A stretch of 64,000 nucleotides of DNA from an uncultured Lachnospiraceae bacterium (GCA_910583605.1 CAJTXN010000001.1:186001-250000), one strand, 5' to 3'; positions 33,964 through 42,437 are shown, counted from the first letter of the stretch. Program-made: numbers and translations. Notes: generated from the sequence alone by a model not told the origin.

Positions 33964-35277
33964 ATGAAAATAAATTCTGAAAGCATAAAGCATCTGATTG
34001 CTAATATACAGACAGGGAAGGTTTCAACACCTTCCTATGTCCTGGATGAATCCGTGCTGATAGAGAATCTTGAAATTCTGCAGCGGGTGGAGCGCCAGTC
34101 CGGCTGTCGTATATTGCTGGCTCAGAAAGCATTTTCGGTATATCAGACATATCCCCTGATTGAAAAATACATTTCCGGTGTGACCGCCAGCGGTCTGTTT
34201 GAAGCAAAACTGGGACATGAAAAAATGAATGGAGAAAATCATGTATTTTCTCCGGTTTATAAAAAAGAAGAGTTTGGGGAAATATTGAATATCTGCGACC
34301 ATATTATTTTTAACTCGTTCCGGGAATGGGACAGGCATAGGGAACAGGCGCTGGAAGCTCAAAGAGTTGCCGTCCGGAATGGAAAAAACGGTCCGGAATT
34401 CGGAATCCGGCTGAATCCCTGCTGTTCCACCCAGGAACATGCAATCTATGATCCCTGCGCCTACGGTTCCCGGTTTGGTGTCCGAAAAGAAGAGTTTCGT
34501 TTTGATAAGCTTGAGGGTATCAGCGGAATCCATTTTCATACACTGTGTGAACAGAATTCCGGAGATTTAAAGAAAACCATAGAGGCGGTGGAGCGGGAGT
34601 TTTCCCCGGTGCTTCATCAGGTGAAATGGGTAAATCTGGGAGGCGGACATCACATTACCAGAGAAGACTATGATATTGAAACACTGATCGCCTGCATCCG
34701 GCATCTGCAGGAAACCTATGATGTACAGGTGTACCTGGAGCCGGGGGAGGCAGTGGTGCTGAATGCCGGATACATGGTCAGCCGGGTATTGGATATTGGG
34801 GATAACGGCATTAAAACGGCGATTCTGGATGCATCCGCCGCCTGTCATATGCCGGACATTATTGAAATGCCTTATACGCCCAAAGGAATGGCGGTGAGAG
34901 ACGGCAGAATCATTAAAAATACCGCAGTTTACGGAATCAGTCAGGAAGGAACCACCGATTATACCATATCGGAACCCGGTGTAACGGTTTCGGGAATCGA
35001 AGGTATGGATGGAAAGAACAGTCCGAAGCAGAACCCGGAGGTATACCGGTTTGGCGGAAATACCTGTCTGGCCGGAGATGTGTTTGGCGATTATAAATTT
35101 GAACGGAAACTGCAGGAGGGAGATCATATCGTATTATTTGATATGGCGCTTTATTCCATGGTGAAAAATAATACATTTAACGGAATCGGACTTCCTTCTA
35201 TTTTATATATGGACCGGGAAGGAAATATAGAAACCATAAAACGGTTCGGATATGAAGATTTTGAGAGCCGGCTGTAA
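33964..35277 (+). CDS. nspC: Carboxynorspermidine/carboxyspermidine decarboxylase
   Basis: 437 residues, alanine-racemase-fold PLP enzyme. The PLP lysine is in LLAQKAFSV; GIHFHTLCEQ, VNLGGGHHIT, YLEPGEAVV and CLAGDVFGDY are characteristic. It decarboxylates carboxyspermidine to spermidine (or the nor-form to norspermidine). At 437 residues it is about 50 longer than typical members (~380); extra sequence lies around residues 120-145 and 330-370. Which product is made depends on the available diamine; agmatinase in the operon argues for putrescine and hence spermidine. GAGGAG lies before the ATG. Confidence 0.94.
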   Translation: MKINSESIKHLIANIQTGKVSTPSYVLDESVLIENLEILQRVERQSGCRILLAQKAFSVYQTYPLIEKYISGVTASGLFEAKLGHEKMNGENHVFSPVYKKEEFGEILNICDHIIFNSFREWDRHREQALEAQRVAVRNGKNGPEFGIRLNPCCSTQEHAIYDPCAYGSRFGVRKEEFRFDKLEGISGIHFHTLCEQNSGDLKKTIEAVEREFSPVLHQVKWVNLGGGHHITREDYDIETLIACIRHLQETYDVQVYLEPGEAVVLNAGYMVSRVLDIGDNGIKTAILDASAACHMPDIIEMPYTPKGMAVRDGRIIKNTAVYGISQEGTTDYTISEPGVTVSGIEGMDGKNSPKQNPEVYRFGGNTCLAGDVFGDYKFERKLQEGDHIVLFDMALYSMVKNNTFNGIGLPSILYMDREGNIETIKRFGYEDFESRL

Positions 35278-35323
35278 TTTAGAATAGAGAAAGGAAACCA
35301 TAATCTGGGGAACAGGTATAAAG

Positions 35324-37138
35324 ATGGAAGTTTTAAAGCGATTGGAATTATTAAGGAATGAAATGAAAAAGGCTCATATTGACATGTATATTATTCCTAC
35401 CGATGATTTTCATTTATCGGAATATGTAGGGGAATATTTTAAATGCCGGGAATATGTATCAGGTTTTACGGGTTCTGCCGGTATTATGGCTGTAACGGAA
35501 CACCGGGCCGGATTGTGGACCGATGGAAGATATTTTCTTCAGGCGGAACAGCAGCTTGCAGGTACCGGAATTGAATTATTCCGGATGGGAATGGATGATG
35601 TTCCGGGAATGGATGAATATGTAGAACAGCATTTAAAAAAAGGCATGACGCTGGGATTTGACGGAAGATGCATGGCGGCTTCCGTAGGATGCGGATATTC
35701 GGAACTTGTGGAACGCTGCGGAAATACAGAGGACGGACATTTAATCTATCAAACGGATTTAGTAGGTGAAATCTGGAACGGACGTCCATCCATATCCAGA
35801 GAAAAAGCATTTGTACTGAATATGGAGTATGCGGGAGAAAGTTATGAGAGCAAGCTGGCGAAAGTCAGAAACGATATGGAAGAAAAAGGGGCGGATTTAT
35901 GTTTTTTAACTGCATTGGACGAAATTGCATGGCTGCTTAATATCCGCGGAAATGATGTAAAATGCAATCCGGTATTGTTATCTTATCTGATTGTTTCAAA
36001 AGAAGGGACAGTGCTCTATTGTTTTGAAGAAAGTATCACTGAAATCCGGGATTATCTGGAAGGTTTAGGAATAGACATCCGGGATTATTTTTCCGTTTAT
36101 GATGAAATTCGGGAATTCGGACGAAAACGCAGGGTATTAACGGATACCAACAAGGTCAACTATACCTTATATATGTCATTGGTGAAAAGTAATGCGGAGA
36201 TTCTGGATTACAATACTCCGGTGTATTTCCTGAAAGCAGTAAAAAATAAAACGGAAGTGGAAAATGAGCGGCAGGCGCATTTAAAGGATGCCATTGCATA
36301 TATCCGTTTTTTATACTGGTTTAAGACTCATCTGGGAAAACAGTATATGGATGAGCTGACAGTGGCAGAACGACTGCTGCAGGAGCGGAAGAAAATGGAA
36401 CATTTCATCGAGGAAAGTTTTGATTCCATAGTGGCATACGGGGAACATGGAGCCATTGTTCATTATTCGGCATCCGAAGATACAAAATATGAAATACATC
36501 CGTCATCCTTTGTATTAATAGATACCGGAGCCCATTATCTGGAAGGCACGACGGACATTACCAGAACACTGGTATGCGGTACTTTGACGGAACGGCAGAA
36601 GAAACATTATACTGCGGTATTAAAAGGAAATCTGAATCTTGGAGGAACAAGATTTTTATACGGAGTGAACGGTCTGAATCTGGATGTACTGGCCAGACAG
36701 CCTCTTTGGGAAATGGGACTGGACTATAATCATGGAACCGGGCATGGCGTGGGATATCTGTTGAATGTTCATGAAGGTCCCAATGCATTCCGCTGGAGAA
36801 TCAGCGAAGGAAAGAAAAGAGTTCCAAAACTGGAGGAAGGAATGATCACATCCAATGAGCCGGGGGTCTATCTGAAAGATGAATATGGAATTCGTCTGGA
36901 AAATATGGTGGTTTGCCGGCGCAGTGAAGATTATGATACAAATCCTTTTGGACATTTTATGGAATTTGAAACCCTGACACTGGTACCGTTTGAACGCGAG
37001 GCGATAGTAGCAGAGGATCTGACCGGCCGGGAACGGGAGCTGCTGAATGATTACCATACCCGTGTGTATAAAACGGTAAGTCCTTATCTGAACCGGGAAG
37101 AACAGGAATTTTTAAAAAGATATACAGAACCGTTGTAG
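35324..37138 (+). CDS. Xaa-Pro aminopeptidase (aminopeptidase P, three-domain type)
   Basis: 604 residues: two creatinase-like N-terminal domains (about 1-130 and 160-310) and an M24 catalytic domain (about 315-540), with a C-terminal extension. Metal ligands are visible in LIDTGAHYLEGTTDITRTL (two Asp), GTGHGVGYLLNVHEGP (His) and NEPGVY ... GIRLENMV (two Glu). It removes N-terminal residues preceding proline. It follows nspC by 46 bases on the same strand without a terminator between them, so it may be read with the polyamine operon. The connection is probably incidental. GGGGAACAGG is a weak ribosome binding site. Confidence 0.93.
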   Translation: MEVLKRLELLRNEMKKAHIDMYIIPTDDFHLSEYVGEYFKCREYVSGFTGSAGIMAVTEHRAGLWTDGRYFLQAEQQLAGTGIELFRMGMDDVPGMDEYVEQHLKKGMTLGFDGRCMAASVGCGYSELVERCGNTEDGHLIYQTDLVGEIWNGRPSISREKAFVLNMEYAGESYESKLAKVRNDMEEKGADLCFLTALDEIAWLLNIRGNDVKCNPVLLSYLIVSKEGTVLYCFEESITEIRDYLEGLGIDIRDYFSVYDEIREFGRKRRVLTDTNKVNYTLYMSLVKSNAEILDYNTPVYFLKAVKNKTEVENERQAHLKDAIAYIRFLYWFKTHLGKQYMDELTVAERLLQERKKMEHFIEESFDSIVAYGEHGAIVHYSASEDTKYEIHPSSFVLIDTGAHYLEGTTDITRTLVCGTLTERQKKHYTAVLKGNLNLGGTRFLYGVNGLNLDVLARQPLWEMGLDYNHGTGHGVGYLLNVHEGPNAFRWRISEGKKRVPKLEEGMITSNEPGVYLKDEYGIRLENMVVCRRSEDYDTNPFGHFMEFETLTLVPFEREAIVAEDLTGRERELLNDYHTRVYKTVSPYLNREEQEFLKRYTEPL

Positions 37139-37207
37139 TCTTCATACCGATGCAGGGACATAGGATTGTATGTGACAACGGATGAAACGGTAGTTTATAA
37201 ATGTTTC

Positions 37208-37236
37208 TTGACAACAGCTTTACAGTTTGATATTAT
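37208..37236 (+). promoter_or_regulatory. Promoter of the thi operon
   Basis: A perfect TTGACA (37208-37213), a 17-bp spacer and TATTAT (37231-37236). Expected start near 37243. Confidence 0.8.
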
Positions 37237-37256
37237 GTTTGACAGAATGCGGGAAA

Positions 37257-37312
37257 GGCTGCATGAAGGGGTACACCACCTTGGGTGTATCGGATTCATG
37301 CGGTCTTTTTTT
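37257..37312 (+). promoter_or_regulatory. Terminator-type leader hairpin upstream of thiS
   Basis: GGCTGCATGAA pairs with TTCATGCGGTC (11 bp, two G-U). An inner TACACC/GGTGTA stem is separated by a GGGG/TCGGA internal loop, and seven T residues follow at once (37306-37312). It lies between the thi promoter and thiS, so it is a transcription attenuator candidate. No TPP riboswitch consensus (CTGAGA ... ACCTGATCTGG ...) is present. A computationally described 'thiS motif' RNA exists in the literature; whether this is an example needs a covariance-model search. Confidence 0.65.
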
Positions 37313-37341
37313 GTGTTACTATGTTTAAAACGGAGGAACGT

Positions 37342-37533
37342 ATGAGACTAAACGGAAAGGAATTAAACCAAGAATATGAAAATCTGGAACAGCTTTTACT
37401 GGAACACGGGTTTGAATTGAAATACATAGCAGTGGAATGTAACGGAAGAATAATTCCAAAATCGGAATATTCCGCCTATATCCCTCAGCCTGAGGATGAA
37501 ATGGAGGTTGTAAATTTTGTTGGAGGCGGCTGA
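37342..37533 (+). CDS. thiS: Sulfur carrier protein ThiS
   Basis: 63 residues, ubiquitin fold, ending in Gly-Gly (NFVGGG). ThiF adenylates the C-terminal glycine and it becomes the thiocarboxylate that donates sulfur to the thiazole made by ThiG. It begins MRLNGKEL with GGAGG 5 bases upstream; the longer frame from 37285 crosses the leader hairpin and is not real. Its last 17 bases overlap thiF. The C-terminus has three glycines, one more than the minimal GG; the mature end could be unchanged since GG is terminal. Confidence 0.93.
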   Translation: MRLNGKELNQEYENLEQLLLEHGFELKYIAVECNGRIIPKSEYSAYIPQPEDEMEVVNFVGGG

Positions 37534-38149
37534 AATTTATAAGGCTTTATGTCAGAGGCATAAGGCGGAAAAACAGGAAAAACTGAAAAATGCCAGGGTA
37601 GCGGTGGCAGGTCTTGGAGGACTTGGTTCCCATGTAAGCATTGCCCTGGCAAGGCTTGGAGTCGGACATTTGAGACTTATTGATTATGATGTGGTGGATA
37701 TTACCAATATTTTTCGGCAATGTTACCTGCTACGGCATATCGGGCAATATAAAACGGATTGTCTGAAAACACAGATTGCAGAAATCAATCCTTATATAAA
37801 GGTGGAAACCGTAACGAAGAAAATCACACAGGAAAATGTGATGGATCTCGTTGGTGATTCGGATATAGTTTGTGAAGCATTGGACCGGAAGGAATCAAAG
37901 GCAATGCTGATCAATGAAATCATGGAGCATTGCGAGGACAAAATCGTAGTGGCTGGCAGCGGAATGGCAGGAACAGACAGTGCAAACCGGATAGTCACCA
38001 GAAAAATCACCCCCCGGTTTTATGTATGCGGTGACGGTGTCAGCGCTCTGGAAGACGGACTGCAGCTAATGGCACCCAGAGTTGCCCTATGTGCCATGCA
38101 TGAGGCAAATATGATCATGCGGCTTCTTCTGGGGGAACCGGAAGAATAA
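37517..38149 (+). CDS. thiF: ThiS adenylyltransferase ThiF
   Basis: 210 residues of the E1-like fold. The ATP loop is VAVAGLGGLGSHVSIALARLGVG, followed by DYDVVDITNIFRQ and ALDRKESKAMLI. It lacks the CxxC zinc motifs of larger ThiF/MoeB proteins, and matches the short clostridial ThiF. It adenylates ThiS. The start is a TTG at 37517 inside thiS, with GGAGG about 10 bases upstream. No ATG is available near the family N-terminus. Overlap with thiS implies coupling. Confidence 0.93.
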   Translation: MLEAAEIYKALCQRHKAEKQEKLKNARVAVAGLGGLGSHVSIALARLGVGHLRLIDYDVVDITNIFRQCYLLRHIGQYKTDCLKTQIAEINPYIKVETVTKKITQENVMDLVGDSDIVCEALDRKESKAMLINEIMEHCEDKIVVAGSGMAGTDSANRIVTRKITPRFYVCGDGVSALEDGLQLMAPRVALCAMHEANMIMRLLLGEPEE

Positions 38150-38197
38150 TATATTATTTAAAAATGCATTTACTGAATGCGGAAAAGAGGAACAGAC

Positions 38198-38974
38198 ATG
38201 CAGGATAAAAATGATACATTTGTTATAGGAGGACATGAATTTACGTCCCGATTTATTTTAGGCTCTGGGAAATATTCTCTGGACCTGATTCAGGCGGCAG
38301 TCTGCCATGCGGGAGCAGAAATGATTACTCTGGCGCTCCGCCGTGCCAACAGTGAAAGTATGGGAAATATTCTGGACTATATTCCGGAAGGCGTTACCCT
38401 TCTTCCCAATACTTCCGGTGCCAGAACAGCCCAGGAAGCCGTGCGGATTGCCAGACTGGCCAGAGAACTGGGATGCGGCGATTTTATTAAAATAGAAGTG
38501 ATACGTGACTCGAAATATCTGCTGCCGGATAATCAGGAAACCATAAAGGCAACAGAAATCCTTGCCAATGAGGGATTCGTGGTCATGCCATATATGTATC
38601 CGGATTTAAATGTGGCCAGAGATCTGGTCTCTGCCGGAGCGGCGGCCGTTATGCCTCTTGGCGCGCCGATTGGTTCCAATAAGGGGCTTTGTACCAAAGA
38701 CTTTATACAGATATTAATTGATGAAATCGATCTGCCGGTTATTGTAGATGCCGGAATCGGAAGACCTTCCCAGGCATGTGAAGCAATGGAAATGGGAGCG
38801 GCGGCCGTTATGGCAAATACAGCCATTGCAACGGCAGGGAATATTCCGGCAATGGCAGAAGCATTTAAAAAGGCAGTGGAAGCCGGAAGAAGCGCTAATC
38901 TGTCCGGACCGGGAAGAGTCATTTCCCGCGGTGGAGAAGCCTCTTCCCCATTAACCGGTTTTTTAAGAGATTGA
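38198..38974 (+). CDS. thiG: Thiazole synthase ThiG
   Basis: 258 residues, (beta/alpha)8 barrel. Family segments: FILGSGKYS at the N-terminus, EMITLALRRAN, FIKIEVI with the imine-forming lysine, MPLGAPIGSNKGL and VDAGIGRPSQACEAMEMGA. It joins deoxyxylulose phosphate, dehydroglycine and sulfur from ThiS-COSH into the thiazole. AGAGGA lies 6 bases before the ATG at 38198; an in-frame ATG at 38177 lacks one. Confidence 0.97.
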   Translation: MQDKNDTFVIGGHEFTSRFILGSGKYSLDLIQAAVCHAGAEMITLALRRANSESMGNILDYIPEGVTLLPNTSGARTAQEAVRIARLARELGCGDFIKIEVIRDSKYLLPDNQETIKATEILANEGFVVMPYMYPDLNVARDLVSAGAAAVMPLGAPIGSNKGLCTKDFIQILIDEIDLPVIVDAGIGRPSQACEAMEMGAAAVMANTAIATAGNIPAMAEAFKKAVEAGRSANLSGPGRVISRGGEASSPLTGFLRD

Positions 38975-39015
38975 GAAACCGGGAAACCTATGATTTAAAC
39001 TGAAAGGAGAACGTC

Positions 39016-40212
39016 ATGCCAGAACTTGAACAGGATTTTAATATACCGGAACAGAGAAAAGAGAGCCGAATGGACCATATGGCTTATCTGCCGGATATGG
39101 AAGTGATTTCTTCGGACCTTATGGAACAGGTAATCACAAAAATGAATGCATATGATTATAATCTCTATACTGCAGCAGATGTGGAACAGGCATTAAGCCG
39201 GGAAGTTTTGAGAGAGCAGGATTTTGCCGCACTGTTATCTCCGGCCGCCGAAGGATATATAGAAGAAATGGCTCAGAGAGCAAGAACGGAAACCAGAAAG
39301 CATTTCGGAAATTCTGTCTATATGTTTACGCCCCTGTATATATCCAATTACTGTGAAAATTATTGTGTATACTGCGGATTTAACTGTCATAACCGGATTC
39401 ATCGTGCAAAACTTAATTATGATGAAATCAAAGAAGAGATGAAAGCCATAGCAGCTACCGGACTGGAGGAAATCCTGCTGCTTACCGGAGAAAGCAGGAA
39501 GATGTCTGATGTAGAATACATTGGCGAAGCCTGCAAAATCGCAAAACAATATTTTAAACAGGTGGGCCTGGAAGTGTATCCCGTGAATTCTGACGAATAC
39601 CGGTATCTGCATCAGTGCGGCGCCGATTTTATTACGGTATTCCAGGAAACCTATCATTCAGATAAATATGAAACGCTGCATCTGGCCGGACACAAGAGAA
39701 TATTTCCGTACCGTTTTCATGCACAGGAACGGGCAGTATTAGGCGGAATGCGCGGAGTAGGATTTGCGGCGCTGCTGGGACTTGCCGATTTTCGAAAGGA
39801 TGCATTTGCAACCGGTATGCATGCCTGGCTGCTGCAGCGAAAATATCCGCATACGGAAATAGCCTTTTCCTGTCCGAGACTGCGGCCGATCATTAACAAT
39901 GAAAAAATTAACCCGAAGGATGTCCATGAACCTCAGTTGCTGCAGATTATCTGTGCCTACCGGATTTTTATGCCGTTTGCCAGCATTACCATATCTACCA
40001 GGGAATGTCAGAGATTTCGCGACAATATTATAAATATAGCCGCTACAAAAATATCCGCCGGAGTCGGTGTGGGAGTCGGTGGACATGAAGGAACAAAAAA
40101 AGGAGATGAACAATTTGAAATATCAGATTCCCGTTCCGTAGAAGAAGTTTATCAGGCAATCACACGGCAGGGACTGATGCCGGTGATGAGTGAATATATT
40201 TATGCAGGGTAA
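39016..40212 (+). CDS. thiH: 2-iminoacetate synthase ThiH (radical SAM)
   Basis: 398 residues. The iron-sulfur motif CENYCVYCGF is a CxxxCxxC cluster site; GEVS-like and C-terminal GVGVGVGGHEGTKKGDEQF segments match ThiH. It cleaves tyrosine to dehydroglycine (2-iminoacetate) and p-cresol, the oxygen-sensitive anaerobic route that suits a Clostridia host instead of ThiO. AAAGGAG precedes the ATG. The thiE frame follows after 34 bases. Confidence 0.97.
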   Translation: MPELEQDFNIPEQRKESRMDHMAYLPDMEVISSDLMEQVITKMNAYDYNLYTAADVEQALSREVLREQDFAALLSPAAEGYIEEMAQRARTETRKHFGNSVYMFTPLYISNYCENYCVYCGFNCHNRIHRAKLNYDEIKEEMKAIAATGLEEILLLTGESRKMSDVEYIGEACKIAKQYFKQVGLEVYPVNSDEYRYLHQCGADFITVFQETYHSDKYETLHLAGHKRIFPYRFHAQERAVLGGMRGVGFAALLGLADFRKDAFATGMHAWLLQRKYPHTEIAFSCPRLRPIINNEKINPKDVHEPQLLQIICAYRIFMPFASITISTRECQRFRDNIINIAATKISAGVGVGVGGHEGTKKGDEQFEISDSRSVEEVYQAITRQGLMPVMSEYIYAG

Positions 40213-40246
40213 ACGGGATTGGAAATTTGAATATAAGGAGAAGCAG

Positions 40247-40870
40247 ATGGATACCGACTATGATAAGATTAAAAAAATTGCCATTTCCAACCGGAAGTTA
40301 AGCGGGGCTGCTTATTTTCAGAATATTGACGGTCTGGCAGAGAATGGCGCCTGTGCATTGATTCTGCGGGAAAAAGATTTAACACTAAAAGAGTATTTCC
40401 GGCTTGCCGATGCGGTGAGAAAACGTCCGGGGTTTTCAGTGCCGCTGATTCTGCATAGCGGCATCCGGCATCCGGATAAACCGGGAGTTTTGCGGGAAAT
40501 GGCACATTATGCGGCAGAGTACGGACTGGCAGGCATACATTTTACCGGAACTGATTTCGGCATATTTTGTAAACATTGCAGCCGCCCGGAGTCCGGAAAA
40601 AAATTTTTAACCGGAGTGTCCGTACATTCCGCTGAAGAAGCAGAAGCCGCGGAAACATATGGTGCCGGTTATTTAATCGCCGGACATATATTTGAAACCG
40701 AATGTAAACCGGGAATTTCTCCGAGAGGACTTGAATTTCTGAACCTTGTTTGTAAACAGGTATCTATACCTGTTTATGCCATTGGCGGAATCACGAAGGA
40801 AAATGCTGCACTGACTGTCCAGTCAGGTGCAGCCGGAATATGCATGATGTCAGGATTTTTTAAGGCATAG
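40247..40870 (+). CDS. thiE: Thiamine-phosphate synthase family protein (ThiE/TenI)
   Basis: 207 residues of the TIM-barrel ThiE/TenI family. It shows ILREKDLTLKEYFRLAD, a LILHSG strand, GVSVHSAEEAEAA, YLIAGHIFETECKPG and PVYAIGGITKENAAL. ThiE joins thiazole phosphate to HMP-pyrophosphate. The position as fifth gene of thiSFGHE fits either ThiE or the thiazole tautomerase TenI, and the HSG/H substitution pattern could point to TenI-like activity; ThiE is the default. AAGGAG lies 7 bases before the ATG at 40247. thiC, thiD and thiM are not in the window. Its end overlaps the convergent minus gene by 11 bases. Confidence 0.85.
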   Translation: MDTDYDKIKKIAISNRKLSGAAYFQNIDGLAENGACALILREKDLTLKEYFRLADAVRKRPGFSVPLILHSGIRHPDKPGVLREMAHYAAEYGLAGIHFTGTDFGIFCKHCSRPESGKKFLTGVSVHSAEEAEAAETYGAGYLIAGHIFETECKPGISPRGLEFLNLVCKQVSIPVYAIGGITKENAALTVQSGAAGICMMSGFFKA

Positions 40871-41141
40871 AGTTGTTGGACGCCAGAATTTTTGAAAGCC
40901 TTCGAACAGTATCAATCTTATTTGCCTGGGCAGGCGTCATATTGTTTTTTAAAGCATTTACGATAATATCGGTTTCCCGCTCCGTAAAAGTGATTCCGTT
41001 GGCTTTTGCTTTGGCGGAAGCGTTTAAAAAAAATGGTACCAGATTATCCTGGGAGACAGATTGGGATTCCTGAATAATGCTGTTGATCAATTTGATTTTT
41101 TCCGGTGAGATACCGGTGAAATCCAGATTATTATATCTCAT
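40860..41141 (-). CDS. Conserved small cytoplasmic protein, unknown function
   Basis: 93 residues (MRYNNLDFTGISPEKIKLIN ...), mostly helical, no membrane segment or cysteines. A C-terminal part (TPAQANKIDTVRRLSKIL) is amphipathic. AGAAAGG lies about 10 bases before ATG 41141. It is the second gene of a two-gene minus-strand unit, 22 bases behind the larger partner, which also ends in a 'LSPSQKAMFETYSSLL' helix. The two probably belong together. I do not recognise the family; similar paired genes occur in Lachnospiraceae, but that is from memory. Confidence 0.8.
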   Translation of the reverse strand: MRYNNLDFTGISPEKIKLINSIIQESQSVSQDNLVPFFLNASAKAKANGITFTERETDIIVNALKNNMTPAQANKIDTVRRLSKILASNNSMP

Positions 41142-41163
41142 ATTAAAAGTTTCCTTTCTCAAA

Positions 41164-41811
41164 TTATACGGCGGTATTGCCGTTTAACAGGGATGAATAA
41201 GTTTCAAACATGGCTTTCTGGCTTGGAGACAGCATATTTTTCAGTGCTTCTATATTGAGTCCCTGATTCTCGGCTCCGCCAGGATTTTCCGTTGGAGGAT
41301 TGCCGTTACCTTCCGGATTATCCGGCTGTTCCCTGGTTTCAGACGGATATGTATTATCCTCCGGAGCGTTTTCTGCAGCGTTAAAATTAAATTCCGGCGG
41401 TTCTGCAGTACCGGGCTGATTGTAAGAAGGTTCCCCTTCCGATGCCGGTGCCGGCATTCCGCCCATGAAAGAAGGGTCCAGTTCTTTGTAGATGTTATAT
41501 ACTTTCATAGCCTGGACAACATTCAGAACCATTTTTATGATATCCTGTTCCGCTTTTGAAAGATATGGTGTGATTGCCGTCAGATATTCATTCAGGTTGA
41601 AATTTCTTCTTGGCTCAGCCTCAATACCACATGCTTTCAGCCCGGATAAATTATCCTCCTGAAATCCCCGGACCATGGTATTAAATTCTTCAATTTTAAT
41701 ATAATAGGAAATTCCCCGCTGCATATTGGGCGGAATAAACGGAAGTGATGCCTTTAATATATTCAGCGGCTTGTTTGACATCGGATTGCCGGACATAGTT
41801 TCATTTTCCAT
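41164..41811 (-). CDS. Conserved protein with helical ends and Pro/Glu/Asn-rich linker, unknown function
   Basis: 215 residues. An N-terminal helical domain (about 1-115; QRGISYYIKIEEFNTMVRGF, DIIKMVLNVVQAMKVYNIYK) is followed by a low-complexity linker rich in Pro, Glu, Asn and Gly (about 118-180) and a short C-terminal helix (GLNIEALKNMLSPSQKAMFE). No signal peptide. This looks like a tether with two interaction ends. GAGGG lies 5 bases before the ATG at 41811. First gene of the minus-strand pair. Function unknown. Confidence 0.8.
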   Translation of the reverse strand: MENETMSGNPMSNKPLNILKASLPFIPPNMQRGISYYIKIEEFNTMVRGFQEDNLSGLKACGIEAEPRRNFNLNEYLTAITPYLSKAEQDIIKMVLNVVQAMKVYNIYKELDPSFMGGMPAPASEGEPSYNQPGTAEPPEFNFNAAENAPEDNTYPSETREQPDNPEGNGNPPTENPGGAENQGLNIEALKNMLSPSQKAMFETYSSLLNGNTAV

Positions 41812-42094
41812 GATACCCTCTTTTCTGCCTTACAGAGGCATATTATTAAGCTTTGTAAAACTATCGTCTGATAAAGTATATTTTACACACATTAGAATTA
41901 TGAACAGGTTAACTGCATGATGACAGTTGAGGCAGTCAAAATCATATTCAAATATGGAACTTTCTGTTTCAATTATGGAGAATTGTCGGTTCAAAAGAAT
42001 TTTCCTTTCAAATAGTAATTGCCTTAGTTAGTGATTGTGCTGCTTAAAAAGCAGCACAATCATTATAATTTACCGGGATGATTCAGATGGTAAA
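41812..42094. other. Intergenic region with a hairpin
   Basis: No gene was found. TGATTGTGCTGCTT and AAGCAGCACAATCA (42032-42062) form a 14-bp perfect stem around AAA. Neither side has a good T-run, so it is a weak terminator for the Cys/Gly-rich gene or an mRNA-end stabiliser. The rest is AT-rich and must hold the promoter for the minus-strand pair ending at 41811; a possible TATACT lies near 41876. Confidence 0.6.
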
Positions 42095-42328
42095 TTAGCA
42101 GCCGCAGCCTAAGAAATTGCTGTTATTTCCGCAGCCGCCATTGTTGCCGCAGCAGCTGAGCAGTAAGATGATCCAAATCCAGTCACCACATCCGTTTCCT
42201 CCGCGGCCAAATCCGTTACCGTTACCACAGCAGCATAACAGAATAAGTATTAACCAGATGCAGTTTCCTCCGTTATCGTCTCCACATCCACATCCGCCAC
42301 CGCAGTTTGTTGCAGCTAAATCACTCAT
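42095..42328 (-). CDS. Cys/Gly-rich mini-protein with two hydrophobic segments
   Basis: 77 residues. After MSDLAATN come CGGGCGCG, a hydrophobic stretch (CIWLILILLCCCGNGNG), a Gly/Arg-rich middle (FGRGGNGCGDW), a second hydrophobic stretch (IWIILLLSCC) and an Asn/Gly/Cys end (NFLGCGC). Thirteen or more cysteines are present. Databases often label such clostridial peptides 'chorion class high-cysteine protein', which is only a compositional match. A spore-coat or surface role is plausible from the duplicated hydrophobic-Cys units. GGAGG lies 7 bases before ATG 42328. Confidence 0.8.
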   Translation of the reverse strand: MSDLAATNCGGGCGCGDDNGGNCIWLILILLCCCGNGNGFGRGGNGCGDWIWIILLLSCCGNNGGCGNNSNFLGCGC

Positions 42329-42437
42329 GTTAAATCCTCCAAAAATTTGTTTACAGTAAATTGTATGTGGTATTGCTTGTATTGTTTCCAACATTTTTAA
42401 AAATTTTTAAGCGTTTGCATTTTTTTTACAAATCATA

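Noticed and set aside
34567..35127. Minus-strand 186-codon frame opposite nspC
   Set aside because: Antisense shadow of a conserved enzyme, without start signals.
37139..37341. TPP riboswitch before thiS
   Set aside because: No CTGAGA or ACCTGATCTGG-like consensus; the region holds only a promoter and a terminator-type hairpin.
42032..42062. Strong intrinsic terminator in the 41.8-42.1 kb gap
   Set aside because: The stem is perfect but neither flank has a T-run, so it was listed only as a hairpin.
42095..42328. CRISPR- or repeat-like array in the Cys/Gly-rich gene
   Set aside because: The repeated look comes from codon-level Gly/Cys/Asn repetition in a coding frame with a good ribosome binding site.
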